Shown here: positions 34,128 to 45,394 of the stretch, one piece after another
How the letters are laid out: the number at the start of each line of letters is the position of its first letter
How positions within the stretch are numbered: position 1 is the first letter of the stretch
Position numbers and translations under genes: made by a program
Notes under the pieces: model-generated
Databases searched by the model: none
What the model was told of the DNA's origin: nothing
Seen by the model: only the letters and a program-made list of their open reading frames with translations
Assembly (NCBI GenBank): GCA_004123355.1
Contig: SCHM01000003.1
Location: forward strand, 6,467,058 to 6,531,057
Length of the DNA stretch: 64,000 bases
Direction: 5' to 3'
From: Amphirosellinia nigrospora
Taxonomy: Eukaryota; Ascomycota; Sordariomycetes; Xylariales; Xylariaceae

Positions 34128-35332
34128 TCACTTTAGCAAGCTAAATGGGCTGGTCGTCATTTCAGGGCTACAAAGCTCGGTGTTAGTTATCATCATGGCA
34201 AGTGTCTCGGAAGAACCGGAGCCTTTATGGCCTTCGGGTGGCGAAAGTAATAAGGAATTGACTTTGACGACTGCGTACCTTCGCGGGCTCATCGGTAGAG
34301 CGAACAACTCATCCTCGGTATCTCTAGTCTGCGAGACTGTTGCTGTCGGCTGGGAATTGCTCATCACAGCGTCGAGAGACGCGACAGCAGTGCCCGAGCC
34401 TGGTTTCGGCATGGACAAATTCGGTACCGAAACAGCATTAAAAGCACCTCGTGACAAAGATTGGGAGGTTTGTAGTGGTGTAGTGCCTCGGGAGACGTTA
34501 GTTGACGATCACATGTGTAATGTGAAACGTGAGACGTTGTGCCGTGCAGAAATTATGACTTACCTGGTGTTCTATCGAGATCCGCCGAGGAGGTTGAAAG
34601 CTTAAGACCCTTCAACATTTCACCTAATCGTCCACCCACAGGGGATCGCGGACTTCGGGGTGTTGGAGGAGGCGCTGGGTGTTGCCGCGTTTCCAAGTCC
34701 ACAAAGCCAAAGTGATCTATCAGCCATTGCTTCTCCTGAACAGCCATCTCCAAGGCGACACCCTCGCTGTTGTTCTGCAGTTCGTGCTCTATTTCCCTTT
34801 GTAATTCGGATAGACGTTTCTTGGCCCATATTGTGTGTAAGACACCCCTCTTACCGGAATCCGGTGGACTGACACCCAGACCTGGGGCGAAGATTGCCGG
34901 CATACATTTTGTTGTTAGCGTACGCCCTGTGCTAGTATGAGATATGGTGATTTCTGGAGGAATTGGTGAGTTTTCGGGTAGTAAGATATAGACCCGCAAC
35001 AATGGTGACGGGCTTTTGTCGTCGTCCCTAATTGGGTATGCTGCTGATTTATTTCCCCATGATACAAGCCAGCCCTCTCTGTCCCGAGGATGCAATTCGC
35101 TGCCGTCCGTGTGTGAACAATCCCACTCAACCATTAAAACTTTGCTACCCTCGTTACCTCTTCCTATCTCGAACTCGAACCGCGCTAAAGCCGTAGCGGA
35201 GGACGGAGATATAGGCGACTCAACCTGTCCCGCTGTCCGGATGTCGTTTCCGCTATTTCGGGACTCGACTGGACTGTCGGGTATAACTAGCGAGCTGGAT
35301 GGGCCCGAGCCGGCTGCTGAGTTGTCATCCAT
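34128..35332 (-). CDS. Conserved ascomycete protein of unknown function, 338 residues
   Basis: Exons 34564-35332, 34279-34486 and 34128-34167 join in frame (769+208+40 nt) through GTAAGT/GAG and GTACGC/TAG introns. The second intron is 111 nt and contains no stop, so it can be mistaken for coding sequence. From memory, a conserved core in filamentous ascomycetes resembles this one: ARFEFEIGRGNEGSKVLMVEW (residues about 50-70), GWLVSWGNKSA, RVYILLPENSPIPPEITI, and a coiled segment KKRLSELQREIEHEL. The C-terminus is Ser/Pro-rich (TPRSPRSPVGGRLGEMLKGL), with SLDAV, ELFALPMSPRSPEM and TTSPFSLLK, possible proline-directed kinase sites. I know no function and assign none. No frame correction is needed. 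Confidence 0.8.
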
Positions 35333-36126
35333 ACTGACACGCGCGCTTGACTGGTGCGGGCTAGGTGTGATACAGATACGTGGGTACCTTTGAAGGTGTG
35401 TATATCCTATGGCTAAGCCCCCTATAGTCTCATTACAAGTTCCCCCGTGTCATGTATGTTGACGAATGGCCGGGCAAAGTGCGCTCTTGAGTGAAGAGCG
35501 CGCGTCTCGGCGCAAAAATGAAGAGCTGGCCAATCCCACAATCGGGTTACTCTAGAAGCCGCGAGCTTACAACCGATGGTTAGACGCGCGGGGAGCTGTT
35601 TAGGGAAATTGGGAGAAGCCGGATGATGTGATGGATAATGTCTCTGTGCGGCAAAAAGCTCGCTAGTAGACGGTAGAGGTTGTCGAGCTTTACGCCTTGC
35701 CGCTGCCGCTCGTCTTCTCGCGCCTGTTGTTCTCAGGGGATTTCAACATTCGGCAGTTGTTGGGAGAAAAGACCTGGTTTGCTTTTTACGGATGTATGGG
35801 ATGGTAAGCAGTGCAGCATAAGCGTAAACACCGATACTGGCACCAAGGACGCGACTTCTCCTACCAATTGTCAATCTAATCTCAATGGGCTAGACGAGCC
35901 TTGTTTATGATGACAAAGAGTGGAGGCAGTAGAGGGCCGAAGATGGAAAAGAAGCGCTGTACTGGTAGTTAAGCTAACACCAAGAGGCCCAGGCTTCTGC
36001 CCAGACAATGCCAACGTGCTATCTGGTTGGCTTGACTCTTTCACAACCGAAGCCTTAGAGGAGAGCAATGGCCAAGCGGGGAGAGATTGCCAGATATTTT
36101 TTCCCTTTTGCGCATGACGGCTGTCA
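35333..36126. other. Upstream of the conserved unknown gene, no gene seen
   Basis: Promoter-side sequence for the minus-strand gene ending at 35332. There are short open frames on both strands at about 35680-36155 without recognisable domains. Confidence 0.45.
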
Positions 36127-37096
36127 CTAAAAGGGAACGCTCGACATCTTGGCACTGGGTTTTAAGCATAACGCGATGGCGGTACGCGACGAGAACTTTT
36201 GCCTCTTCTCAGAAAGTAGCCCGAAACCCGAGTCCTCCGTCAGCTTCTGCATGTAGCTTCTAAGTACCATGAGGCAAGATTTGTGTGCGCGTATGATGAT
36301 GAGATGGACCAGCTGCATTACGCAGCATCTAAAAATAGATCGTCAAGTCGGTGACCGGTGATTTCTAATTGGATCCCCTCACATATCCCGGCTATAGGGG
36401 TCTTACCTGGGGTTTGCTAGTGGTAAGCTGGATAGTAGCATATCTATTGAAGGGGATAAGGTAATCCATATGCTTCCATTGGCAACATTGAAAAGCACCT
36501 TCATAGGTATATATATGTGTTTGAACAGTCTAGACATTTCAATGTGCGTGGATATGGTTTTTTGGGTACTTCTACTCTTGACGGAGAGCTTGCTTGTTGT
36601 ATGGGACCTTGCCTTGCATAGGCTATATGCTTTTGTGATTGCATGAGAGAGCGGGTATAGATTTTGAATTTCAAAAGAGCGAACCAATTGACCTCATCCC
36701 GTATAGCTGGATTGTCCAAATCATGCGTTTGCTTGATACTACCCGTTTCTATCGGCGAGGACAAGGCTGAGTACTGTAGCTTTCGGCGGCCTCCTTTCGG
36801 AGGATAACCGGGTCAACGTCTCTTGGCACAAATATAAGGAGGTAGTCACCTGCCACAAGATCGCGAATCTCGAAGTGTCCCGCCAACCGTGGGCTTCTTC
36901 GAGCTGTTACTTTTACACCAGGTGCGTGAGAATGTTCCTACGCAGTGCGAGGCAATCACCGAAGTCTTCAGGCGCTAGAGAATATGCTGGGACTTGCCTG
37001 ACGTAGATCGGCACTTGTACATCTAAAAACCGTTGATTGAGGTGGGCTTTGCACCACGAGCGGTGGGATCTCCGCCTTAAAAATACGATTCTCCAT
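36127..37096 (-). pseudogene. Disrupted candidate gene of unknown function
   Basis: A chain of minus-strand frames reads as one protein if three indels and one intron are allowed. It starts at ATG 37096 (MENRIFKAEIPPLVV) and passes through KAHLNQRFLDVQVPIYVRQV, YSLAPEDFGDCLALRRNIL, GHFEIRDLVAGDYLLIFVP, RDEVNWFALLKFKIYTRSL and NGSIWITLSPSIDMLLSSL. A GTAAGA/TTTAG intron at about 36328-36407 leads to a last exon, 36127-36327 (LRSYMQKLTEDSGFGLL). Frame changes sit near 37050, at a C-run near 36917, and near 36768; the stretch around 36500-36530 is ambiguous. Total about 300 residues. I recognise no family. It is either a real gene with the same assembly errors seen elsewhere or a pseudogene; chance remains possible because each piece alone is short. 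Confidence 0.33.
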
Positions 37097-40000
37097 TAGA
37101 ACTCGTGGTATGTGTTACCCCTGACGGCTGTTGCCGAAGTGATGTAAATCTGAGCTAATGGGTCATGCATAGATGATGCACATGAGAAAACTCGTCACAC
37201 AGAGATGACAAAGCTTCATTTCCGGAGGAATGGATGTGCTGATACAACGTGCTCGACAAATGTAAAAACATTTCAAAGCTGAAGCCATTGTATCAACGTC
37301 AAACAGGACACTCGCACATTGACCTGCACTTGCTTCCTAGTTTATTCTGGTCTATACGTACTGTATAGGATTCCAGTACTGAACCGTTGACTAGCCATTT
37401 TTGGTCCCTTCTCCAAGACCAAGTATACATCTACACTAGAGGGTTTCGTCATGTCGCGTTGGGTTCTGGTGAACCAAATCTCTTAGCTTAGTCTTGAGGC
37501 AGCGCTGTTTAATTAGACAAGGCTATATCGTGGTGTACCTGGAAAGGCACCCCGATCGTGATATAGCTTATTACTATACTCTCAAGGATCGAGTAAACAA
37601 TTCGCTTCCACGTATCCTGCCTGCAGTCATAATACAGTACCTTAAGAGGACTAAGTCCTGGGGTAAAAGGGGAGATAGCTGGGATAGTTACGTCACGCAC
37701 GTGAAGTTGACGCATGAAAGTTTGGGATCAGCAAACAGACTGCCTGGACTGGCAGTCGGATGGAGCCGACTATATAGTAAGTGTACTGTGAAACTCCGCT
37801 TGAAGTACTTGTCTATACGGAGTACACTGTAAGAATTGCGTATCGAATTCGCTCAATCTGATAAAACACTCTCGTGAAGATAGCAATGCTGTCGGGTTTG
37901 TTGCTCGCAAGCCCACCAATTGTCTTTACATGCACTGCGTTGTGTAGACAGTTGGCGATAATGTCTTAGGACACTCGTTGGCAGGGTGTAGTTGATAGAC
38001 ATGTTGAATGTGTGTCGCAATATGTTTCAAGGCTGACCCTGGTAAAGCAAGTCAGTACATTCAAATTGGGAGAATGTGGTAAAACCTGATACGTAGGTAA
38101 CAAAAGTATTCTTTTTTTGTGAGAAACAGCAGGCTCCTTTATAGTCAAGAATGGAATGAGTTCGGTAACCCTAACGACATAGGCACAACGCATACCAAAA
38201 TATGTATATACCTCGTGTGTGCAATCGATACTAATACCTTATAACCTGAAGACTTGGAGTGGATTACCACTTCAAGTAAAGCTTCAACCAAAAGCGGGAA
38301 GCTGTTTACGGTCTAGCCAACCAGAGCTGACCAAAACGGCGCATTACAGGGATATGAAAATGTGGAGATTCACCGCAATAGGGCCGTACGCCCATGTAAA
38401 GCTAAGCGGCTCTATCGCGGGGAATTTCAGCTATAACAACCTAGCATATTGAATATATTGAAAAATGACCAAGTGTACTGATGGCACGATTGAGTGATGC
38501 CTCGGAGAAAAGGAGGAATGAGGAGCCGATGATATGATAGCTGTCTTCACGAATTGAGGCACGAGAGAATTGAGGAGCGGGTGGTTTCGCTAGGCCCAAG
38601 AAGTATGATCTCAGGAGATAGTTATCCGCTGCTTTTATGGTTAGAAGCACACCTAAGTACTATAAATCCCTGGGTATTGAGCATATCATTAAACTCACTG
38701 TCAGTTCAACTACCAAGTTTATGTAGAACGTTTCCGTCGAAGTCGCACTACTAAACATTTTTAAGCGAGCATCATAATGCAACCAGCGAACGATAACGGG
38801 TTATTCCATTCTCTGTGAGAGGTTAGCCTGGTATAAACATCCCAAATCAGGAAGATGATGTCTTGGTGCGGTAAAGGTTTCACTACGGACCGAAGTGAAG
38901 GAAAGGGAAATTTTCGAAGTGCCGAAGTAGGGCGCAGATCTCTCCGAAAATAGTGTGGGTGGACGCGACTGGAGGGCCTAGCATATCGTCACACTCGGTG
39001 TGGTCAAGAAGTTAAGCTTTTGTCCGTTTTCGACACTTGTGATTAGGGGTAAAATCAAGCGTATCAAATATGAAACCTAAATTTGCCTCGTGATACTGCT
39101 CATGGCGTGATCATCCTCGGTTTCCCTTGTTGGCTTGGATTAGTCCAGTAGGCTCCTGAGATGCAGTATAGGAACGCAACCTTCCGTTGAAAAGATGATA
39201 CCAAGGTATACTTTTGGCCGTCAACCAATTACCGGACGAGAACAGGAGAGCTTACTCAAATGTCGTCAAAGAATCGCGGTATTCGTGACCAGGATTATAG
39301 GCCACGAAGCATGAATCTTGACGTTGCAATCCATGTTGGTCCTTGGCTCGGTATAAGCCGTAGGCACCCTCAAACCTTCTGTTAATGGATGAGGCTCGTC
39401 TTTACAGACTGGAACCCGCTGCCTATTGGGTAACTGACAATGAACCATTCGAGTCATTGGCAGATAAATGACTTTTTGCAGACTCGCTGTGACGCTACTG
39501 GCGGTGTAAATAGGCTAAATTGGAGCCGCGTGTTATACCTTGACGCCCAGTTCCAGACACTAGTTGTTTACAAAGGTAGGGAGCGAAACGAGCATCAGGA
39601 ACGCATCCACACATGAGAAAAGAAGGCGCTGAAAAGTCCGAAATCAGGCAGTGGAGTCGAGGCGAGGGCATAGATGCAAGATAAGCAGTCCAGGCCACAA
39701 TGGTTCTAACGATACCGGGCTATGACATCGTCTCGCGGCTATGCGGATGGAGGATTTGGCGGCGGTGGAGGATGACCGATGGTTGCGGCCCGATAAGTAG
39801 CGTATAGATTGCCATTTGACCTTAGATGGCACTAATAATTGACGCAAAACCCCTAGAGCGACTCCAACTCAAGAGCAATACGCCAGCGGCCACACAATAT
39901 AATAGAGGATAGACGAAGCGGACTGATCAAAACCGTAGTGAGACTCTTTCGATAGTACAAAATACTGTATATATAAACGAGGCAACCCGTCTCTCTGAGA

Positions 40001-42198
40001 ACCATCCATTCATTCTGCGGCAGTCATCCTGCAGTAGTTGACAGAGTAAAGTTTAGATAAGACATACACTATGCATAATCCATATGTTAACAAAAGCGCT
40101 TCGTGACTGACCCAACATGATGCAAGGGCAAGGAGTGGAGGAGAGAGGAAGCGGGATGTTCCACGTATATAAGTAGTGATCGATGTTGGGATACCTACGT
40201 GACACATTACGCCCGGGAATAGGCAAAGGAAGTAGACTGTACAAGTGCGTCGGGCGTTTCTGTTTCGCTTTCTGCTTGGGTCTAGATGTACTATGCGACG
40301 AGGCAGAGACTGGGTCACTTATGTCCGGAACGTAGGTAGTACCTGGCTAGTATCTGGCCATATTTTGGATGGGACACGGATGACGCCCACAATACACGAC
40401 GTGAGAGGAGTGACCAGAGCTGGCCAGTCCGACGCGAAGTGTAAGGTATGGTAGGTATGGTACTCGAGCAAATGGTACGCAAATGGTACTATGTAGACTG
40501 ACGAAAAGAGGGCGCGCGTGGAGAGAGATAAGGTTGACGGGTGTTCCTCGGTGCAGAGTGGTTAGAGGTGATGGGCGAGACGGGCACGGCGACGCTCACT
40601 CGCTGGCCCAAGGTCGGCAGCACTCCACTATTAGGCCGGCCAAGTCGCCGTAACCAGCCAGAGCGACCGCATTCCAGAGCACCCCATTTCTGCCCCATCC
40701 CACCTTGGCACCGTGTCAATAAGACTCGAGGGCGCCCCAGCAGCCCCAGACAAGCCTGATTAAGCCATCGGACCCACCGAGAGACGCATGCCACTTCTGC
40801 CACCTATCCGGATGTGCACTGTGCTGACCTGTAAACAGTACATCTTCGACCATTCTGTAGCATCTTCATGCGACGTGCTGCGGAATGGTATAGGTGCTCG
40901 CTGGTCGCTGCAACACACTGCTCGCTTCACTGACACCACCACTGGCTGCCGTGCTGCTTCGTGTGCACACAGTGGCTGATGCCGTGCCAAGTGAAATTAC
41001 TGGGCACAGGTTTCAATGTACACGAAGTGCAGCTGCACCGTACTAGTCCGTGCCTCTTCAACGGTACGTGTACGGTTAGGTGAGATTGCTAGCGTGCCAG
41101 GTTCGGTAGAATTGTCGATTGCACAGTGCCTGGCTTACTGTGCCCGCTTGCTCTCCGCTACCCACTACTCTCCTCCCCCATACACCCTACCAGCGTCGGC
41201 TGCGCTAGGGGCATTATGGGCTAGCAGGTACCTACACTCGACTGCCCCAGTGCCAAACAAGCAGCTCCGCCAGCCCCAAGTCCCAGCGAAGGCCCATGTT
41301 CCCAGCGCCCCAAGCGTTCGGCCTTATTGCCTCCCATTTCCACTCCCTCTCTCCCACTCAATCTGCTACCTATATTCCACCTTTGGTGGGAGCCGTGATA
41401 CATACAACGTAGTGTAGCCTCTGCGTCTGCGTCTGGACGGTCACCTTGTCCCTCGGCCCTACCTGTGTTTTTCCAGCAAGCTGGTTAGCTTCTTTTTCCT
41501 TTCTTCCCCTCCTCTTCCAACCAAGTACTCGACGCCGCCGAGGTTGACCCCCAAACTTCGATTCTCTCAACCCGCATCGTCGCCGTTTGCCCACCGTCCG
41601 CCGTCCGCCCGTCCATCCAGCTATACACGCTCTTGAACAACAACGGCCCGCCCTCTACTTTGGCGACAGCTCGTGACTCTCACACTTGCCATTCCACATC
41701 ATCGCTCCAATCGCCCTAGGTACACCTTGCGATCGTGATCAACGGATTGGTGGGATTGGCGAGTCATTGGCAATTGGTTGATCGCTTCGGGATTTCGGCA
41801 CGCCTGGTCGAGACACGCCTGGACGAAGAAGGGAAGGGAGGATTTAGTGGCCTCTCCGAGCGCCTGTTTTCGCGTCCCACGCTGTCGCTCGCTTTTCAAC
41901 CCACATCCTCGAACCCCGTCTTGTCGCTCGTTTGAACCTCTCGCTGTTTGCTGGAATAGTTGCCAACCTTGTCGCGCCGTCTGAGCCGTGAGCCGATGTT
42001 TTCACGTTACGAGAGGCTATCTTCGAGTCCTTAATGTACCAACATGATTGATGTGCGATTGTCCTTTGTTGGTATCCTTAGCTACAGCACTGTCGCGTTA
42101 CCTGTTCCGACGAGGACACGCGGGCGTTAGAGGCACCGCCTGTCCTCCTACTCATTGAGGCGCGTTGGTCCATTGACGTTCGCTACAACCCGACTGCC
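37097..42198. other. Long region without a supportable gene
   Basis: Five kilobases with many short open frames on both strands. The longest, at 37494-37832 and 41016-41417, lack recognisable domains. A minus-strand patch at about 39130-39460 has several protein-like pieces in different frames, but nothing I can assemble with confidence. From about 41400 pyrimidine-rich DNA marks the promoter and leader of the F-box gene at 42199. Confidence 0.45.
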
Positions 42199-43796
42199 AT
42201 GGACCCTCCACATATTACCGAGTTCGCCTCTCCGCGATATTTCGAGAAATTACGACAAGCTCCCACATCGAGAAATCAAACCCAAGATGCCGTTGCTCAA
42301 GGCTCAGGCTTCTTCCTTCCTATTGAGCAGCCAACATCGCTGGATCAGCAGAAAATACACGACCATCAGAAGTCAGAAAAGCGCTGGCCCGGTTTTGGCT
42401 TCCGAACTATTCTCCCTACGCGGACGTCGCTCGAACATGAACTTCGAAACTCGTCCGTCGAGTCTACCCGCAAAAAGAGGTACGGGTGGCACAGTATGAC
42501 CCTATGATTGATATCATTATCGCTAAATAACGTATGAGCAGCGTCCCGTTCGATCGACTGTTCGCAAACTTACCTAACGAGCTAAAAATACAAATAATTG
42601 CTTCCTTACCGCTATCCGACATCTTGAGCATGCGTATCGCATCACGATCGTGGCATGCCATGATCACATATAACGAATCTGCCATAACACGATACCACAT
42701 ACAACACCATATTCCAGCCTACGCGATCCGTCTATACCCCGAGCCTGAGCCATCTTTAATGAAACTGCATTACTTGTGTGGTATATGGCATCGGTTACAT
42801 GTTGCTAGTAAGCTATCGATATTGATAAGCGAAAGGGTTACCAAAGAAATTTTTCTCCGAACAACCGAAGCCCAGCGCAACGAATTTGCGCCCCAGTACG
42901 AACGAATGCGACGGCGACTCATTCCTCTATTATTCACAATATTTCATTTCTTCGAGACCTACCGGACCCTACATCTAGAGTATATCAAGGAACACGGCCA
43001 TGGTTTGGCGCTTGAACCATACACATTGAATCCTATTGAGTTGAAGGTTATGGATATGTACGATGACCAGACGCTGCTAAAGGTTCATCAAGTGTTTCCG
43101 TTAGTTGTGTCCTCATTTTGTCGACGACTGCGACCCCGTCGTATGTGGGTAGCTTTGAGCGATCCATAAGGGGTTATTTGAGAGACAAGCCCGAGGATGA
43201 AGTTTACGTAGCCGCATTGTGCGTTGGTGGACTTCGCCAAGTAGAACGGTTTTGGGAAGTGAAAGGCTATAACAAAAGAAGACCCATGTTGATATATGGT
43301 ACCAGTCTGTCAGTAATGAGGTTGTTGAGCCTACGCCAAAGTCCCGTCGAGGTTTCATGGGCTTAAGACGGAAGAAGTCAAGTCTAAACGCCAATGAAGG
43401 CACAAGAACTGCGATGGATTCTCCTAATAGCCGCGATCGACGGGGATCAGATAATGGCCGACGTGGGAGCGATTCCTCGACAAGTTATTGGAAAGAGTTT
43501 GTGTTTGGTACAAGTTTATCAGAAGGAATGCCGATGGGGCCGTTAGCACGGGAGCAGCTTCAAGTGCTGTTGCCTGACCTGCCAGATTTACACTCCATTT
43601 GGCTACCGACAGCTGAGGCCCTCATCCTAGACAGAGGCATCGTCGGACGGCCGCAAGACATCAAAGCAACGGACCTGCCTTGCTAGACCTGATTCGCGAG
43701 GATGGTGCCGCTGAGGAGGACGAATGGCTGTATGGCCGAACAGCGCAATCAGTGCTGCCACCTCTTGAGGCTATCGAGGAAGATCCGATTGAATAG
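42199..43796 (+). CDS. F-box protein, two exons, about 512 residues
   Basis: Exon 1 (42199-42479) starts MDPPHITEFASPRYFEKL. A GTACGG...CTAAATAAC...CAG intron (42480-42541) leads to exon 2, which opens with the F-box at about residues 96-135 (FDRLFANLPNELKIQIIASL, DILSMRIASRSWHAMI). The middle is helical (LLFTIFHFFETYRTLHLEYI). The C-terminal half contains a Ser/Arg-rich low-complexity insert (DRRGSDNGRRGSDSS) and ends PPLEAIEEDPIE. Three one-base losses in homopolymers split exon 2: a T-run at 43116-43119, AACAAAA at 43271, and AAA at 43663. Restoring one base at each gives one continuous frame of the right total length. Likely an SCF substrate adaptor; the substrate is unknown. Confidence 0.82.
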
Positions 43797-45394
43797 ACGG
43801 ACCCAGAAAATTGATCTCCTACCTGCGCGCTTCGACTTAACTATATCATCCAGGCATTTACGGGCGTTTTGGGGCCGGTGGATATTTATCTTGCATATAT
43901 CAAGAAGAGTATTTAATTGTTTGAGAGTTTTGTTTTTGAGAGAACTTGGACGACGGTTAAGAGCGAGCGTCATGTGAAAGGTTTTTTTTTTCTTCACCTT
44001 GGCTGTTCCAATGTCCGGACGGGCATGATATATCTTCTTTGTCCTTTTGTCGTTGTCTAACGACCACCACATCGGTGTAACAGATACCATCCTTTTCTTG
44101 CGTATTTTTATGTCATATTGGCATTCCGGGCGGGTCCGTGCCGAACAGGACCCGGGATGGAAAGGAATGGGATAGGGCATCATATTGGGGGTATTTGCAA
44201 GGCGCTATCAGGAGGCCCGGGTGAGCCTTGATGAATATTTTATTTTTATTTTTATTTTTTTGGAGCGCCGCATCGAAAGCGCGCACGAGATCTCACCTGG
44301 GAATGATGTATAGATAAATATCTATTACCCGCATTTGAAGCCATATTAAATTATTTGACCATCTATTAAGCTGTTTCTTGAGCTTTTGCGTGACCTTCTT
44401 TCCCCACGTACCTCCCTAGTAAAATCATTGTTGCTTCCCGAGTGTTCATGTTACGTTTTGATGATTCGATACATCGAAAGATGGGATTTTAGGTAACAAC
44501 CACTTTATTAGCAGACTTGATGCATATATATTATCATTGAGGCTATAGTCGTTTCCGGATTGTGTGCATCTTGCTATTAAGCCGTCGTGATGGTGTATAT
44601 TGAGCGTACGCTCCCCTAGCTGTCTAAATAGGGAACTGTTATGTCGGTGTCAATCAATCCGGCGCGAGTTCAGATGACACGAAAGCTGAACAATGGTACC
44701 TAGTAATGGAAGTGGTATATTCTAACGCCTCATTATTTATCAACCAGGAACCAGATTCTCGCCTGCTTTCTGTCTCGCAACACACAAATCAACCTAAACC
44801 CCTAAGATGACAAGCATACACACACACACATACAATATGGATGTGAAGCTACAAATGTAGCGGAGAGGGATATGTGTAGATGGGCGAGGCACAATCAAAA
44901 TACAGATTTGACGGGGAAAAAAGAAAGATGAGTTGAGAGAAATGGAACCGTGTGGCTCTTCAAGGCAACAAGATAGCGAGAATCGAAGAGACAAGGAGAA
45001 AAAAAAGGTAAAAAAGCAACCCATCCTTTCCCTTTCCTATCCTTCCTATTCCCTTCCTTTTTCTTTCGCCCCTTGTTACTTTTCCTCGTGCACTCACTTC
45101 AAAGTTGTGCTTCAATCGTTCAATCAATCAATCATTGATGACCATGCATCAAAGAACCATGATGTACTCTCCTTCATGATCCGTTCGAGTAGTCCTGCGT
45201 ATTTGACGCGGTGTCTTTCCCTATCTCTTCCATCCATACCATTCGTGAAAATCCACTGAGAAACGCCGCATGTCATGGAAGAAGTGATTATGAATCCGCA
45301 AGTGTTCAAAAGTTCAAGCCGTCGTTTCCCGCTTCCCTTACGCCATGCATTTTACTCAACAGAAATCTCCGTCATAATCAAGGTAGCTTTAATT
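43797..45394. other. Convergent 3' region between F-box and AT-hook genes
   Basis: Both flanking genes point into this 1.6-kb space. It contains a TTTTAT run at about 44233-44259 and a CA run at 44817-44831, and no gene I can support. Confidence 0.5.
44233..44259. repeat. TTTTAT simple repeat
   Basis: Four to five copies of a (T)nA unit in a row (ATTTTATTTTTATTTTTATT). Confidence 0.7.

Noticed and set aside
37494-37832. 112-codon plus-strand open frame
   Set aside because: No domain, no splice context, and an overlapping frame of similar quality on the other strand.
39130-39460. Minus-strand protein-like pieces (for example FVAYNPGHEYRDSLTTFE)
   Set aside because: Two frames look equally protein-like in the same place and no consistent exon chain emerges, so chance is likely.
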